DNA of 64,000 nt from Hordeum vulgare subsp. vulgare (taxonomy: Eukaryota > Streptophyta > Magnoliopsida > Poales > Poaceae): contig NC_058524.1 in NCBI RefSeq assembly GCF_904849725.1, forward strand, positions 506,338,263 to 506,402,262. Reading direction: 5' to 3'. Below the pieces are notes generated by a model, which was not told the DNA's origin, searched no databases, and was given only the letters and a program-made list of their open reading frames with translations. Below, piece after piece: positions 12,369 to 23,200 of the stretch. Position numbers and translations under genes: made by a program. The stretch's first letter is position 1. Every line of letters starts with the position of its first letter.

Positions 12369-13770
12369 AAACATGCACACATCCTAACACTTATGCAAAA
12401 TTGATGACTTAGATGTGCAACCCACGATGAATCGATTTTCATCAACAAATGAAGAACATCACTCTTAGTGTGAAGAAATAAATGAAGAAATTGATTCTCA
12501 GGGCCCTACGACAATTGTACGCGGCGTCTGAAATCAACATTCTTATATGGTGGGTCACGCCACCACCCAACTTGAAATTCCTCAAGTTGAATTTCTTCAA
12601 AGCTGAATTTCTTCAAAAGTTGATATTCTTCAAAACAGTTGTTCTTCAAACTTGTTTTTCCTCAAAACAGAAATTCATCATCATGACGCTTTGTCACAAA
12701 ATCCCCAAGTTAATCAAAATCTTCAAAAACACTTGATGATTTTCGTTTACCTAGATAGACTGTGATTTCAAAGTCCTCGACACATTCACTTATAGCTATT
12801 GCTTCAACTTGATATTTCATCTAAGTGAATGTGACCGGACCCTACTTTCCCTCTATGCTACTCTCACCCAGTCTATTCAATTCTTCATATGCGTTCTACT
12901 TGAAACTTTGTTCAAAATCCTCAATGCGTCCTTGTCAGCTGATGATTTTGTAACAAAATCCTCAAATCGTCAAAAATATTTTTGTTGTTGTTACACAATA
13001 ACTGAACCCCACTTTCGCCGTTCGGATAACCACGATCTCCGTGATCTCCATCGCTTAAGTCGTGTGCTACACGTGTGCCGTGAAGACGTACAGACAGGGG
13101 CTATTTGGTCCGATACTTTCGCGCCAACAGTTACCACCTGGCTATAAATATGTCCCCATCTCCCTTCGGTAAAATCTCCTTCGTCCTATCGCCCTCCTAC
13201 TACAGCAAAGCTCAAAATCCCGAGCGCCACCGCTAGAAGTCTCGACGCCGGCGAGGAAAATCTTGACTGCCTCGACCTCTCCGTCGCCGAAACCACGCCG
13301 GAACCGGACCATCTTCGTCCGCCGTCTCCGTAGGTGTCCTCTGTTGCCGAGTTAGGGCGTAGTGTACTCGCACTGAAGAGCATCTACTGCTACTTCCTTC
13401 TCTGTTCTTCGTGCGCGCTATCTATGGTAAATAAAAACCCTATTTTTACAGCTCTTTCGATCTACTATTTTACCTTAGATGTGTGAAATCTGTTTTTCCT
13501 CAAAGTATCCATGAGCCTCTTTTCCTCAAACACCGCTTATTCCTCAAGTATAGATGAATTTCACTAAGCATCTAAAATCTTCACGAGATTCCTCAATTGT
13601 GCAAATTTGCGAATCTGTACAACTCTGGAACCCAAGAACAGCGTGCTTAGATGAATTCCTCATCCAGTGGTCAAATTCCTCAACTTTAAATATTTTCATT
13701 TCATCAAATCTGAGAACGCATATGACCTCTCCAAATTCCTCGCAACTATACTCTGTTCATAGGTACAAAC
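12369..13770 (+). other. Non-coding leader between RNase H and the extra ORF
   Basis: About 1.4 kb with no convincing gene. It begins with degenerate TTCTTCAA/TTCCTCAA-rich sequence (about 12570-12680). A TATA box at 13143 follows, then a CG-richer stretch (13190-13380) resembling a promoter-proximal leader, and then seven TCCTCA words within 13490-13861. The ORFs at 12482 and 12809 (+) and 13186-13383 (-) show no recognisable features. Confidence 0.6.
13143..13150 (+). promoter_or_regulatory. Internal TATA box upstream of the extra ORF
   Basis: TATAAATA occurs in 'ctggctataaatatgtcccc', much like the LTR box TATAAATAG. It lies 628 bp upstream of the ATG at 13771, and a C/T-rich leader follows. 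It could drive a separate transcript for the extra ORF. This is inferred from position and sequence only. Confidence 0.45.
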
Positions 13771-16700
13771 ATGTCAGCTGATGAATCTCTAGGTTCTCAT
13801 CAACTTAACTCATTTGGAGCGTTTCTTGAAGAAAATCTGCAAGTTTCATCAGAATCCTCAAGAGTTCAATTTCCTTAGCAAAAGCCTCAGCTGAAGAAAA
13901 TCGAAGATGAAAGGAAGCGAAAGGTAGGCAAGAAGCTCGAGCAGAATACTGCCATAGATATCCCTGAGGATATATACTTGGAATACTCCACACCTGATGA
14001 GCAAGAGACTATACCCAAGAGGAAGATAAGGCTTCAAAAGATAGAACGCCGATGGGCTAAGGAGTGGAAAGAATACAGATTCGTCAGTCCCAAGTATGCA
14101 AAGAAATTCGCTCTGAAGCCTCCTGGCAAACGGCCTCTTCTTGAGGACTATCAGGATGCACACCCCTCATGTCTCAAGAGAATTGATGACTATCCTGAAG
14201 AAAAGCCAAAACATTTGTCAAAGCTTCAGCAACAAGCAGAAGCCACCGTGACGAAATTCAATGAAGAATCTGCTGCTGCTGCAACTGCCGGCACCTCCTT
14301 TGCAGCCGAAACTTCTGGTACGGCCATTCCTCAAATGAAGTATGTGACACCAAAACCAAAGGCTTCAAAGCCTCAAGAGAAAATGCCTCAGAAAGCTGCA
14401 CCAACATCCGCACCAAAACCATCAGCACCACCAAAGGCTTCAAAGCCTGAACAGAAGCAGATTGTAAAGCAAGTGCCAACTGTCTCCAGCTCCTCTGTTC
14501 CGTCTGCAACAAGCTCTGAAACAAAGTCTTCACCGACTCCCCTGAAGACTAAGGTGACTGCTAGGAGAGGAACAAGACCTAGCCCTAGAAAAATCATCAA
14601 AGTCCTTTCTGCATTAGAAGGTAGTGATGAATATGATAATGAGACTCTGTAAGCCATCATCAGAAACAAGCAGGAGAGGGTAGCACAAGCTGTATGCAGA
14701 TCCATTCCTTTGTCCATGGACCCAAAAGTCCTCCTAGATTACATCAACATCTGGTATGAGGACCCCAACACTCCAATCGATGATTTGAAGCTTCCCCCAG
14801 GCATCAGCCATATGGTGGCCACATTCATCAACGAGGCCAAGTGGAAAGAGCAGCAAGCCAAACAAACTAAGGTTGCAAAGCTCAAAAAGGAGAAATTCCT
14901 CAGACAGAATCTCCTCAACCTGACGCCTGATGCACTTGTGTCCACACAGGCTGAATTGAGGACTTTGACTGACAAGCACACTAAACTCTTTGATCGTCAA
15001 AATCTCAAAAAAAAAAAAATCATCAAATTTTCCACTGACGCAGTTGATGATTACAACAAGAAGTCTGCCCCTCTAGCAACAACACCTCCGCCTCTGATTG
15101 AGGAACCCGCTGATGAAACTGCTCATGCTGAGGAAATCCCTCAAGAAAGACGTGCTGATGAACCGGCTATTGAGGAAATTATCAAGGAAAATCTAGCTGA
15201 TGACTCTGCTACATCTCGTGAAACCGCTCGAGCTGCTTCTAAGCCAGCTGATGACTCTGAACCAGCTGATGAAACTGCTTCAGCTGAGAAAACGCCTTCA
15301 CCAAAAGCTTCAAAGGTGAAGAAAATGACTCCGTCTGCATCAGACGTGAAGAATACCAGAGCTCCTGAAAAGGAATCCAAGAAGATAAAAGCTTCCTTTG
15401 CAGAAGAATCAACTGAGGCCAAGTGCCTCAAATCTCTTGATGAAAATGCACCTATGGATCCTGTGCCTCTCAACGTTGCTCCATCTTATGGGATGTCTCC
15501 CTTCGACAGCGAAGACAAAGAGCACTTGGCTGATGAGAAAATGAAGAATGCTGCGTCTGAAGAACACACTGATGAGGAAATTCGAATTGATTACAGTCCT
15601 CAGACCTTCATTCCTCCTGAACAAACTGCTCAAGGATCAGCTGCACCAGTTGATGAATCTGGTTCCTCCACCAAGCAAACTCCTCAAGTTGAGGAAAAAC
15701 AAAGCAAAAACCCTCAGCCTGTCGAAATTCAAAATCCTCAACCTGAGGCTCAGGATCAAGAAATTCCTCCTCCTGAGAAAAATCCTCAACCTGAGGCTCA
15801 GGATCAAGAAATTCCTCCTCCCGAGCAAAATCGTCAACCTGAGGCTCAGGATGAAGCAATTCCTCCTCCTGAGCAAAATCCTCAACCAGAGGCTCCCGTT
15901 GATGACATTCCTTAACCAGAGCAAGCTCCTCAGCCTGAAGCACAACTAGATGACATTCCTCATCCCGAGGAACATGCTGAGGAAAATGCACCAGATCCAG
16001 AGAATGCTCTTATCGTCATCAATCCAGAAACTGCGATGATTGTCTCTTCTCAAGGCAAGAAGCAAAATCTTCAGCCGATGCAGCGTCAGTCGTTCACCAA
16101 TCGGCCAAAGTTTCAAAAGGAATCCTTCTTTGAAGAATGCATGTACTTCATCAGAGAAAATCCCTATGACAAGCCTCGCATCAGGCATCTGAAGTTTTGG
16201 ACCAGGACACAACTAAACTACTATGCATCTGTGCTGTGTGGAAGAAACAAGATTTTCCAGTACGGGCATATTCCTCATGTTGAGCTTGAAGAAATTCCAT
16301 GCTTTGCTCCAGTCCTCAACATTTTTCATGAAGGAGGACTGCTCCCAATGTGCTCTGATATCTGCGATTGGAACAACGATATTGTTCTTCAATTCTATGC
16401 AACACTGCACATCTCTGGAAATCCAACAGACATCAACACTTGGGTGTTGGATTGGATGACACAGCACACACACTTCAAGACTCCTGCCAATGAGCTGCTG
16501 CGAGAACTTCGTGTGTCAATTCCCTCAGAACAGGTAGTAAAGCTGTATGATGAACGAGAGCTGGCCAACAAGCTGATGGAAGTCCTCATGAAACCTTTGG
16601 CCAAGGGGCAACCACCAAGAACAAACTTCCTGGTCCATGAGCTGAAATACGAACCCAGGACGGTTTACATAATCCTCTGAAGTCTTCTTGAGCCTATCAA

Positions 16701-17502
16701 GGGTCAAGATGATGAAGAAGATGTCGTAGGCATCATGAAGAATATCCTCTTCAACATCATCCATGGCATTCCCATCAACATCCATGATTTCTTCCTGAGG
16801 ACTCTGGCGGAAAATGCTATGTCCCCTTTTGACGTGAAGATATACGCTCCATGGATCATGAGATTCATCAAACGCAGGTCAGGCATCAACTATTACGCTG
16901 ATTTCAACAATCATCAATGTTATATGCCTCCTCTAAGGGTCAACAAGAAGACTTTCAAGCCCGTTGAAGGAAAAGGAAAGTCTGTTATTGATGAAGGCAG
17001 TCGGCCCCTTGATGGCCAGTTCCGAGAGCCAGATGCATATTCCTCATGGGATGACACTGAAACCCATCCACCAAGTCCTGTTGCTCCAAGGGTGATGAAT
17101 ACCAGAGAGCTTCTTCTCAGTCTTCACCAGAAGGTTGATCAGAATCACAAGTGGGTCAAACACCAGTTCGGCGCCATTGTGAAAACCCTCAATGAAACAC
17201 AGAATGCCGTGAAGCTTAACCACCATTGTCTTCATGAGGTTTTTGATCGCATTTGGGCCACACTGGCTCATTTGAAGACTCCACCAGAACTTGAAGAATT
17301 GGAGTTTGCACAGGACTTCGACTGGTCGTCGCCACCAAAGAAGAAATTCAGGCCAATACCAGTTCCAGACCTTGAGGACAGTTCGTTTTCTTCATTCCAC
17401 ACTGCTGAATCAGATGAAGACCAACAAGATACTGCCACTGGTCCAGGGAGGAAGTTTGCTCCCAAGAATCCTCATGCGTCTTCCACAACTGCCAAGAAGT
17501 GA
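13771..17502 (+). pseudogene. Extra ORF of SIRE-type element, one frame, four nonsense codons
   Basis: A single reading frame of 1243 codons from ATG 13771 to 17502 is broken only by TAG 13876, TAA 14650, TAA 15913 and TGA 16678; no frameshift is needed. Regions in order: a basic N-terminal part (residues about 50-150); an Ala/Pro/Lys-rich part (150-290); a segment starting MDPKVLLDYINIW (314 on); an acidic Ala/Glu/Thr-rich part; a Pro/Glu/Gln tandem repeat (about 651-714); a globular-looking region rich in aromatics and Cys (about 784-1060, FFEECMYFIREN to NNHQCYMPPLRV); a helical region (about 1110-1180); and an acidic/basic tail. It sits in the env-like position of SIRE elements, but I see no signal peptide, fusion peptide or membrane segment. 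The function is unknown. Confidence 0.75.
15721..15912 (+). repeat. 48 bp coding tandem repeat (Pro/Glu/Gln-rich)
   Basis: About four units read roughly NPQPEAQDQEIPPPEK/Q, with unit starts near 15730, 15780, 15828 and 15876. The units keep frame and differ by point changes and a shortened last copy. This looks like a coding minisatellite in the linker of the extra ORF. Confidence 0.8.
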
Positions 17503-18030
17503 AAGTCCTCACAGACGTTAGTCCTCAGTTTGTCCCTTTTTGTCACTTGATGACATAGGGGGAGAAATTTGAGAGTTAGTCTTCACGCGGGATATATTAT
17601 GGGGGCTTATAAACTTTATTTAAGTTACAAACTCTTGGCTCTTCTGAAGTGTTTTATGTAATGAGTTGTAACTTAAGCCCGATGGTACTCTGACGCTATT
17701 GAACGTTTTTATTTGCATGCTTATTCCTAAAAATATTAATGCACGCATGCTGGAATTTGTGAGATACCATTTGTCATCATGCATCCTCAATTTCTTCATA
17801 CTGTATGTCATATGTATGCATGATTTATAAGACTCAGGGGGAGATCTCCATGATATAAATCATCAATGTGCATTTACTGTGAAAAGCAAAATCCTCAAGA
17901 TATGCACATCTTCAGGGGGAGTCTCTCTGAATCTTGATTTCAAATTCCTCAAATGAGTATTTACACTTCATATTTTTATCCCCGTTGAAGACTTAACCTA
18001 ATTGTCATCAACCACCAAAAAGGGGGAGAT
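17503..18030 (+). other. 3' untranslated stretch with polypurine tract
   Basis: About 530 bp without an ORF. Several short G-rich tracts appear ('aggggga' near 17560, 17836 and 17915), and the final purine run AAAAAGGGGGAGAT (18017-18030) abuts the 3' LTR. The last is the expected plus-strand priming tract; the earlier ones look like extra polypurine-like tracts. Confidence 0.75.
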
Positions 18031-19447
18031 TGTAAGTGCATCTAGTGCCCCTTAGTGATTTTAGTGGTTTGAAGACTTATCGGTTAAGTATCTAATGTGT
18101 TCATAAGTGTACACATGATCTATAAGTCGCTGAGGAGTTTGAAATATTCGATGTATATCGACCCCTAAAATATATATCTTTGGCTGAAGAAATTGGTGTG
18201 AAGCTGAAGAATTGAATCGCGAAGAAATTGCGATAAAATTGATATTCCTCATGAAGAAATTGAAGATGAGGAATTCGGTGTGTCCTGAAGAAAAACAATA
18301 TGAAGATTTTGAACCATGAAGATTTATTCTGTCTGTTTTATTTTCTTCACCTGTGAGTCATAGGAATACCGTACTGTTAAAGGGCGTGAAAGTAACACGT
18401 CGGAATGAATTTCCTCATGATGCTCAACCCAAGCCTAATCCTACCAAAAAGCCTCAAGTGAGGAATGTGAGAGACATGAGGATTCTCACAGTTGAGGGTC
18501 CTGACCGTTACCGCAAGTCGCTCCACATCTTTGGTCTTATCCACACCAACAGTCATATTATTTAAGGGCATTAATGTGAAATCATGTCGGGATGCTCCCA
18601 GGCTATAAATAGTCGCCCCCACAACCATTAGCCGGGTTGGCTGCTTCGTTAGAAACCAACACTTTTCATAAGAGCAACCCAAATTCCTCAGAGTCATCAA
18701 GAGTAATTCATCAATGAGGAAATACCCCAAACACCAAACCACAAACCGAAAACCAAGTGATTGAGCATCACTTAAGAAGTTGTTCCCGTGTGGGACTGAA
18801 GCCTTTTACCTTTGAGGACCGTGCATCCTCCAGATGGTTAGGCGTCATGGTCTAGAGCAATCCAGCAGTCAATTTTGGATTGCCGGGTGACCAAGTTTAT
18901 GAGGGTTTGGAAGTCTGCCCTGAAGACTTACCACAAGTGTTGGGCGAGGACTATGTGTTCTTAGCCCAAGGAGAATACGGTACGGACTGCGTGTCCCAGG
19001 ACTGTGTGTCCTTTGGTTTCAATACCTAGCCGCTCCAAACCAGATGTACAACTGTCACATCAGTTGGAACTGGGTCATCAACCACTGTCTTCACTATGAA
19101 ACAGGTTCTATTTCTTCAACTCTTTACATTCCTCAGATTGTGTGTTGATGATTTGCACTGTCACTGTTTGAAGAATTTGCTGAAGACTTTCTCTAAAATT
19201 CCTCAACCCCAAATTCTTCACGCAAGTTAATCCTCATCTGTTTTCTCCGCGCCTGCATACTGTACAAACTGTTTTCATATTCTTCACTCTGAAAAACTGC
19301 TATAGTGATACTTTGCACTTCTAATCCTTTGTTGTTTCCGCTGCAAGTTAGTCATCAGTGAGGAATTTCCTCAAAAGGAATTTGCTCAGTGATGAAATTC
19401 TAAAAATATCCTATTCACCCCCGACTAGTCGATATAACGCACTTTCA
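18031..19447 (+). repeat. 3' LTR of the SIRE-type Copia element
   Basis: Starts TGTAAGTGCATC and ends GCACTTTCA. It is 1417 bp and nearly collinear with the 5' LTR. The TATA box TATAAATAG is kept at 18604-18612. Confidence 0.93.
18604..18612 (+). promoter_or_regulatory. TATA box of the 3' LTR
   Basis: TATAAATAG, identical to the 5' LTR box. It could start read-out transcription into the flanking element. Confidence 0.65.
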
Positions 19448-19452
19448 CAAAT
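19448..19452. repeat. Target site duplication, right (CAAAT)
   Basis: Direct copy of 5211-5215, immediately after the LTR terminus. Confidence 0.93.
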
Positions 19453-20247
19453 CCCTGCTTAAGCAACCACCTCGGTGTGCCACTCTGTTAATAAGACCCT
19501 ATTACTACTGTCGATGCCATTCCTGTAACCACAAATGGATGAGAACTTTGCCTATAGGCCCGCCTCGTTCCTACGAGAAGGAAAATGGTTCTCTTCGTCC
19601 CTCGCCCTTGGTACCAACATTATTACCAACATAACTGACATGCTATCCTCTGGCATGCCTTGCTATCATGAGAGTGCAAGATGTCAGCGCCCTTTCTACT
19701 TTTACCCCACATGGTGGGCCCATAACCTGTAATTCCATAGGATCGAAACCTAACTCTCATGTACACCCTTATTTCTAAAGTTATTGCTCACACTTGGCTT
19801 CATATGTGGATCACGAGCCACCTTCTTAGAGATTATCTACTCTGGTTTCAGACGCAATCCTTATTCCGTTACTTTGAACCCGCTTCACACTCTACTTGAG
19901 GCATCAAACGATTGCTTACCCGTTCGAAACTTTCGTACCCTCTTATAATGCTCTCGATGTGTTTCATGTAATAAACTCATGAGATATTTTATGCTTCTTC
20001 CCCTGAGTTAATCGTATGATGCTCAATCTTTTTAAATTGTGTCCTCATAGAGTTTCCCCTCTTATCCTTACATAAGTACAGTGAAGATCCTTAAGAAAGG
20101 ACGACGACTTCATCACGATGCATTGATGTAGAGAAATGAAGATATCAATGCTATGGATCAACCTCTTCGAGAAGAGCAGCCAAAAATGAGAATATCCGTT
20201 ATAATTTTGTAGCCAAACTTTCCCACTTGCTCTACCTCATAAATCCC
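19453..20247 (+). mobile_element. Internal region of family 1 element, continued
   Basis: Continuation of the host element of the SIRE insertion, with no recognisable coding. It ends where the minus-strand family 2 LTR begins. The element's own 3' LTR is not in the window. Confidence 0.55.
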
Positions 20248-23200
20248 TGTGGCGACCGGTTTTTCAAAAATTAATTTCCAGAAAACAGGTCTTTGTGTTC
20301 ACCAGCCCCAGGACTACTGTTAGCTGGTGGACACTCACTTGATATAGAATATCCAAGCAAAATATAAAATCTAGGTTACAAGACCATGAAGGTGTACTGG
20401 TTTGGACAAAAGTCTGAGGTTGACGGCAGAAGCGACTCGAGGAATCTCGAATGCCCATGGGACTCCATTCCCACAGGAACAACTGACTTGGATAAATTCC
20501 TATCTCACAAGGTTGCTATCCTGGACTCCTAGATTCCGGGGTTGGCGGCATCATGCTCCTCTCCGAATGCAATCTGGCCAAGATAATAGCAAGGGACAAG
20601 CCGGTGAGTACTTTGAATGTACTCACTAACATCAAGAAAACATATAAGTTAAAGCACGTGAGATGCATGCATAGTTCACTTAATAACTCTATCATGCGAG
20701 AAGAATTAATTCACGGATGTATTTATGCAGATAAACTATTTCCACCAATGTTGTATAAACAAGCAAGGAAGGGTAACAACGAATGAGTAATAGCATGTGT
20801 ACCACAGTCGGGCATAGGACCGACACCGCGTAAAAGGCTCACATGCAAGTAATAATAGTTGCCACAGTCGGGCGTCTCAGCGGCACCACAAAAAGGGTTT
20901 ATATAAATAATAAACAAGCCACAATCGGGCGTCTAAGCGACACCATAGAAAGGGCTTATATTAATAATAAATATTGAATATCCAGGAGGTAGAACCGTCC
21001 CACAGATATTCAACAAACATAATAATAGGGGTTAGTCCAAAATAAAAATAACAGTTATGATCATCCACCATATTTCATGATTAGTCTCACGATTTTGTTA
21101 ACTTCCTCGGAAGACCGACACTTGATTAGTCAACCAGTCGTCCTTGACTGTGGACACGACTACTCGAATAGTTTTGACTCCGCAGAGGGTGTACTCTTTA
21201 CCCACAGCCCACGGGGTTCAATAGTCACTCAGACTAATCCTGCGTACGATATTTTAGAAGTAAACTCTCAGAACCAGTACACACATTTTTCCACCACGAA
21301 GACCTGACTCATCAGGGCTACGCTGCCATGGAAAAACCATAAGACGGGGAGGCTCCAACCTTGACTAGCATGGTATCAAATTTAGACCACGCGCTCCAAG
21401 GGAAGGTCCATTCCCTCTTGGTCCCAGCCGAAAACACCCATGCCCCCTGACCGGATGACTGGCTTTAGTCTAGGACCATGGATACCTTATCCCGACCTCT
21501 CTACTTGGTGTGTACCTGGTAATAGGTTTACGACCTACTAGACAGTATTCCCTTTCGGGAAAACTTGTGGCAGCACGAAAGGTAAGGTGACACAAAAATA
21601 AGACTCGATCTACATTCGACTTAGGAGGTTTAAAATTTCCTGCAAGGTTAGTACCACACAATCTTGTTGAAAGAATTACCTCAGTGCTACTACCATCACA
21701 CCTCGGTATGCTCCCACTAACCACTCTCGTCCCGCGAGATGTCAGTCCATGGCCTCATAATATCCACGACAAATCTCCGTCTGAGGTTGTCCAGACCAAC
21801 ATAGCATATGTGGCACGAGGTAGTACCCACTTACCATCTGCCTCACATAAAATCAATAACATACGTATCTCCTGCACCCATGCCATGATATGATTTCTTG
21901 TTGGGTTCTTCATTAACATAACCAAAATTATGCATTCAAGGCATCACAACAAACATCACACACTTAATGCAAGCTAGAGTTCAAGATGCTTGCCTTTGGA
22001 GTTTGAGGAGGGTGATGTGCACCACAAAATTCTTGAAGTGAGTCTCCTCTCTCCAAATCCTATTTTGAAAAATATTTGAATTAACACACCAACACAAAAC
22101 AGCAAACAAAAGTTGTTTGAAGTTTTTTGAAATAAATTTGTAAATAAACTAGGGGAAATTTTAGAGAGGTAGGAAAAAGAATCAATTGATTTGGAGTTAT
22201 ATATAAAAAGTTATGGCCAGTTAAAGTTCGTGTTTAAATATGTGTTTAAAAGAATGAGAAAAGAAAAAGGTGTTGTTAAAAATACGCTATCAGGGAAGGG
22301 AAGGCGGACTCAGAGGCACACGTTTTCCCAAGGGGAAAACGTACTTCGGGGGTAGGTGCTAGCAGGGGCCAGGGTTGGCTCACCGACAGGCGGGGCCCGG
22401 CGAGGCTAGCCGGCGCTAGAGGACACCATTTTTGACACTCGGCATATCAATGAGCTCAAGGGAAGCTATCGCATCGGATAGAGGGGGAAGGAGGGGCTCG
22501 AGGGCTCCTGTTTGGATGCAGCTTCTTCCATAGCAGAAGGGGCTTCAGGCACACTCGGGCCTTGGCTTCTGATGGCTCCAGGGAAAAAATGGTGATGGTA
22601 ATCAGGCTCACAGGCCATGGCTAGGCTATTAGTGAAGAAAGAGGGGGAGGAGAGGCTCTCGTCGCGTTGAATTTGACCAAGGGGCTACTTCGGCGTCACG
22701 GTCAGAGGTGAGGGAAGATGGTTGCTTTGGTTGCTCTAGACTGGCAGGCACTACAAGGGAAGAAGGGTTCTTCACTGTGGTTCTGGATATACTCGAGGTA
22801 AGGGTCTTATATAGCCGGCAATGTCGATGGCATGGGGCTGAGGATAAGATCGCCGGCCGACCCTTGTCCTACCACCGCAGCGTGAAGTGGGGCTCACCAG
22901 CGGGTATCCAGCGCCAATAACAAGCGGTACTGCTCCAAACAGGGGCGAGCTGGCTCACTGAGGAGGCTCGGGCGGCGCTGGCTTTGGCAAGAGAAGATGC
23001 GACTGTCGACGTTATTCGAGGAAGCTTGCTGTGGTAGTGGGGATCAGCAGGGGCGGCAGCAGGTCACTGCGACAGGAGGACGACACATAGGAGGGTCCAT
23101 GCGGCAGCTGCCACGCTGGAGGGGCTCGGGCGGCGCTGCCTTCGCTACGGCAGGCGGTGTTGCCGTCAGCAAGCCTCCAGTGCTACCAGGGCCGAAGGGC

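Larger units (their letters stand above)
5216..19447 (+). mobile_element. Complete SIRE/Maximus-type Copia LTR retrotransposon
   Basis: The element is 14,232 bp, with LTRs of 1418 bp (5216-6633) and 1417 bp (18031-19447), a 5 bp target duplication CAAAT, a tRNA-Met primer site after the 5' LTR and a polypurine tract before the 3' LTR. The order gag, protease, integrase, RT, RNase H marks it as Copia. The long extra ORF after RNase H and the overall size point to the SIRE (Maximus/Opie) lineage. The two LTRs differ at about 44 of the first 670 bases (hand count, about 6.5%), so the insertion is millions of years old at usual grass rates. Coding regions are broken mostly by isolated nonsense changes plus a few single-base shifts, so it cannot move by itself. 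Confidence 0.92.

Noticed and set aside
13186..13383. Minus-strand 65-codon ORF near the internal TATA box
   Set aside because: Lies opposite a likely untranslated leader, has no features, and starts in CG-rich DNA.
14388..15991. Minus-strand ORFs of 102-127 codons opposite the SIRE extra ORF
   Set aside because: They mirror the repetitive coding strand (Gln/Glu-rich shadow of the Pro/Glu repeat).
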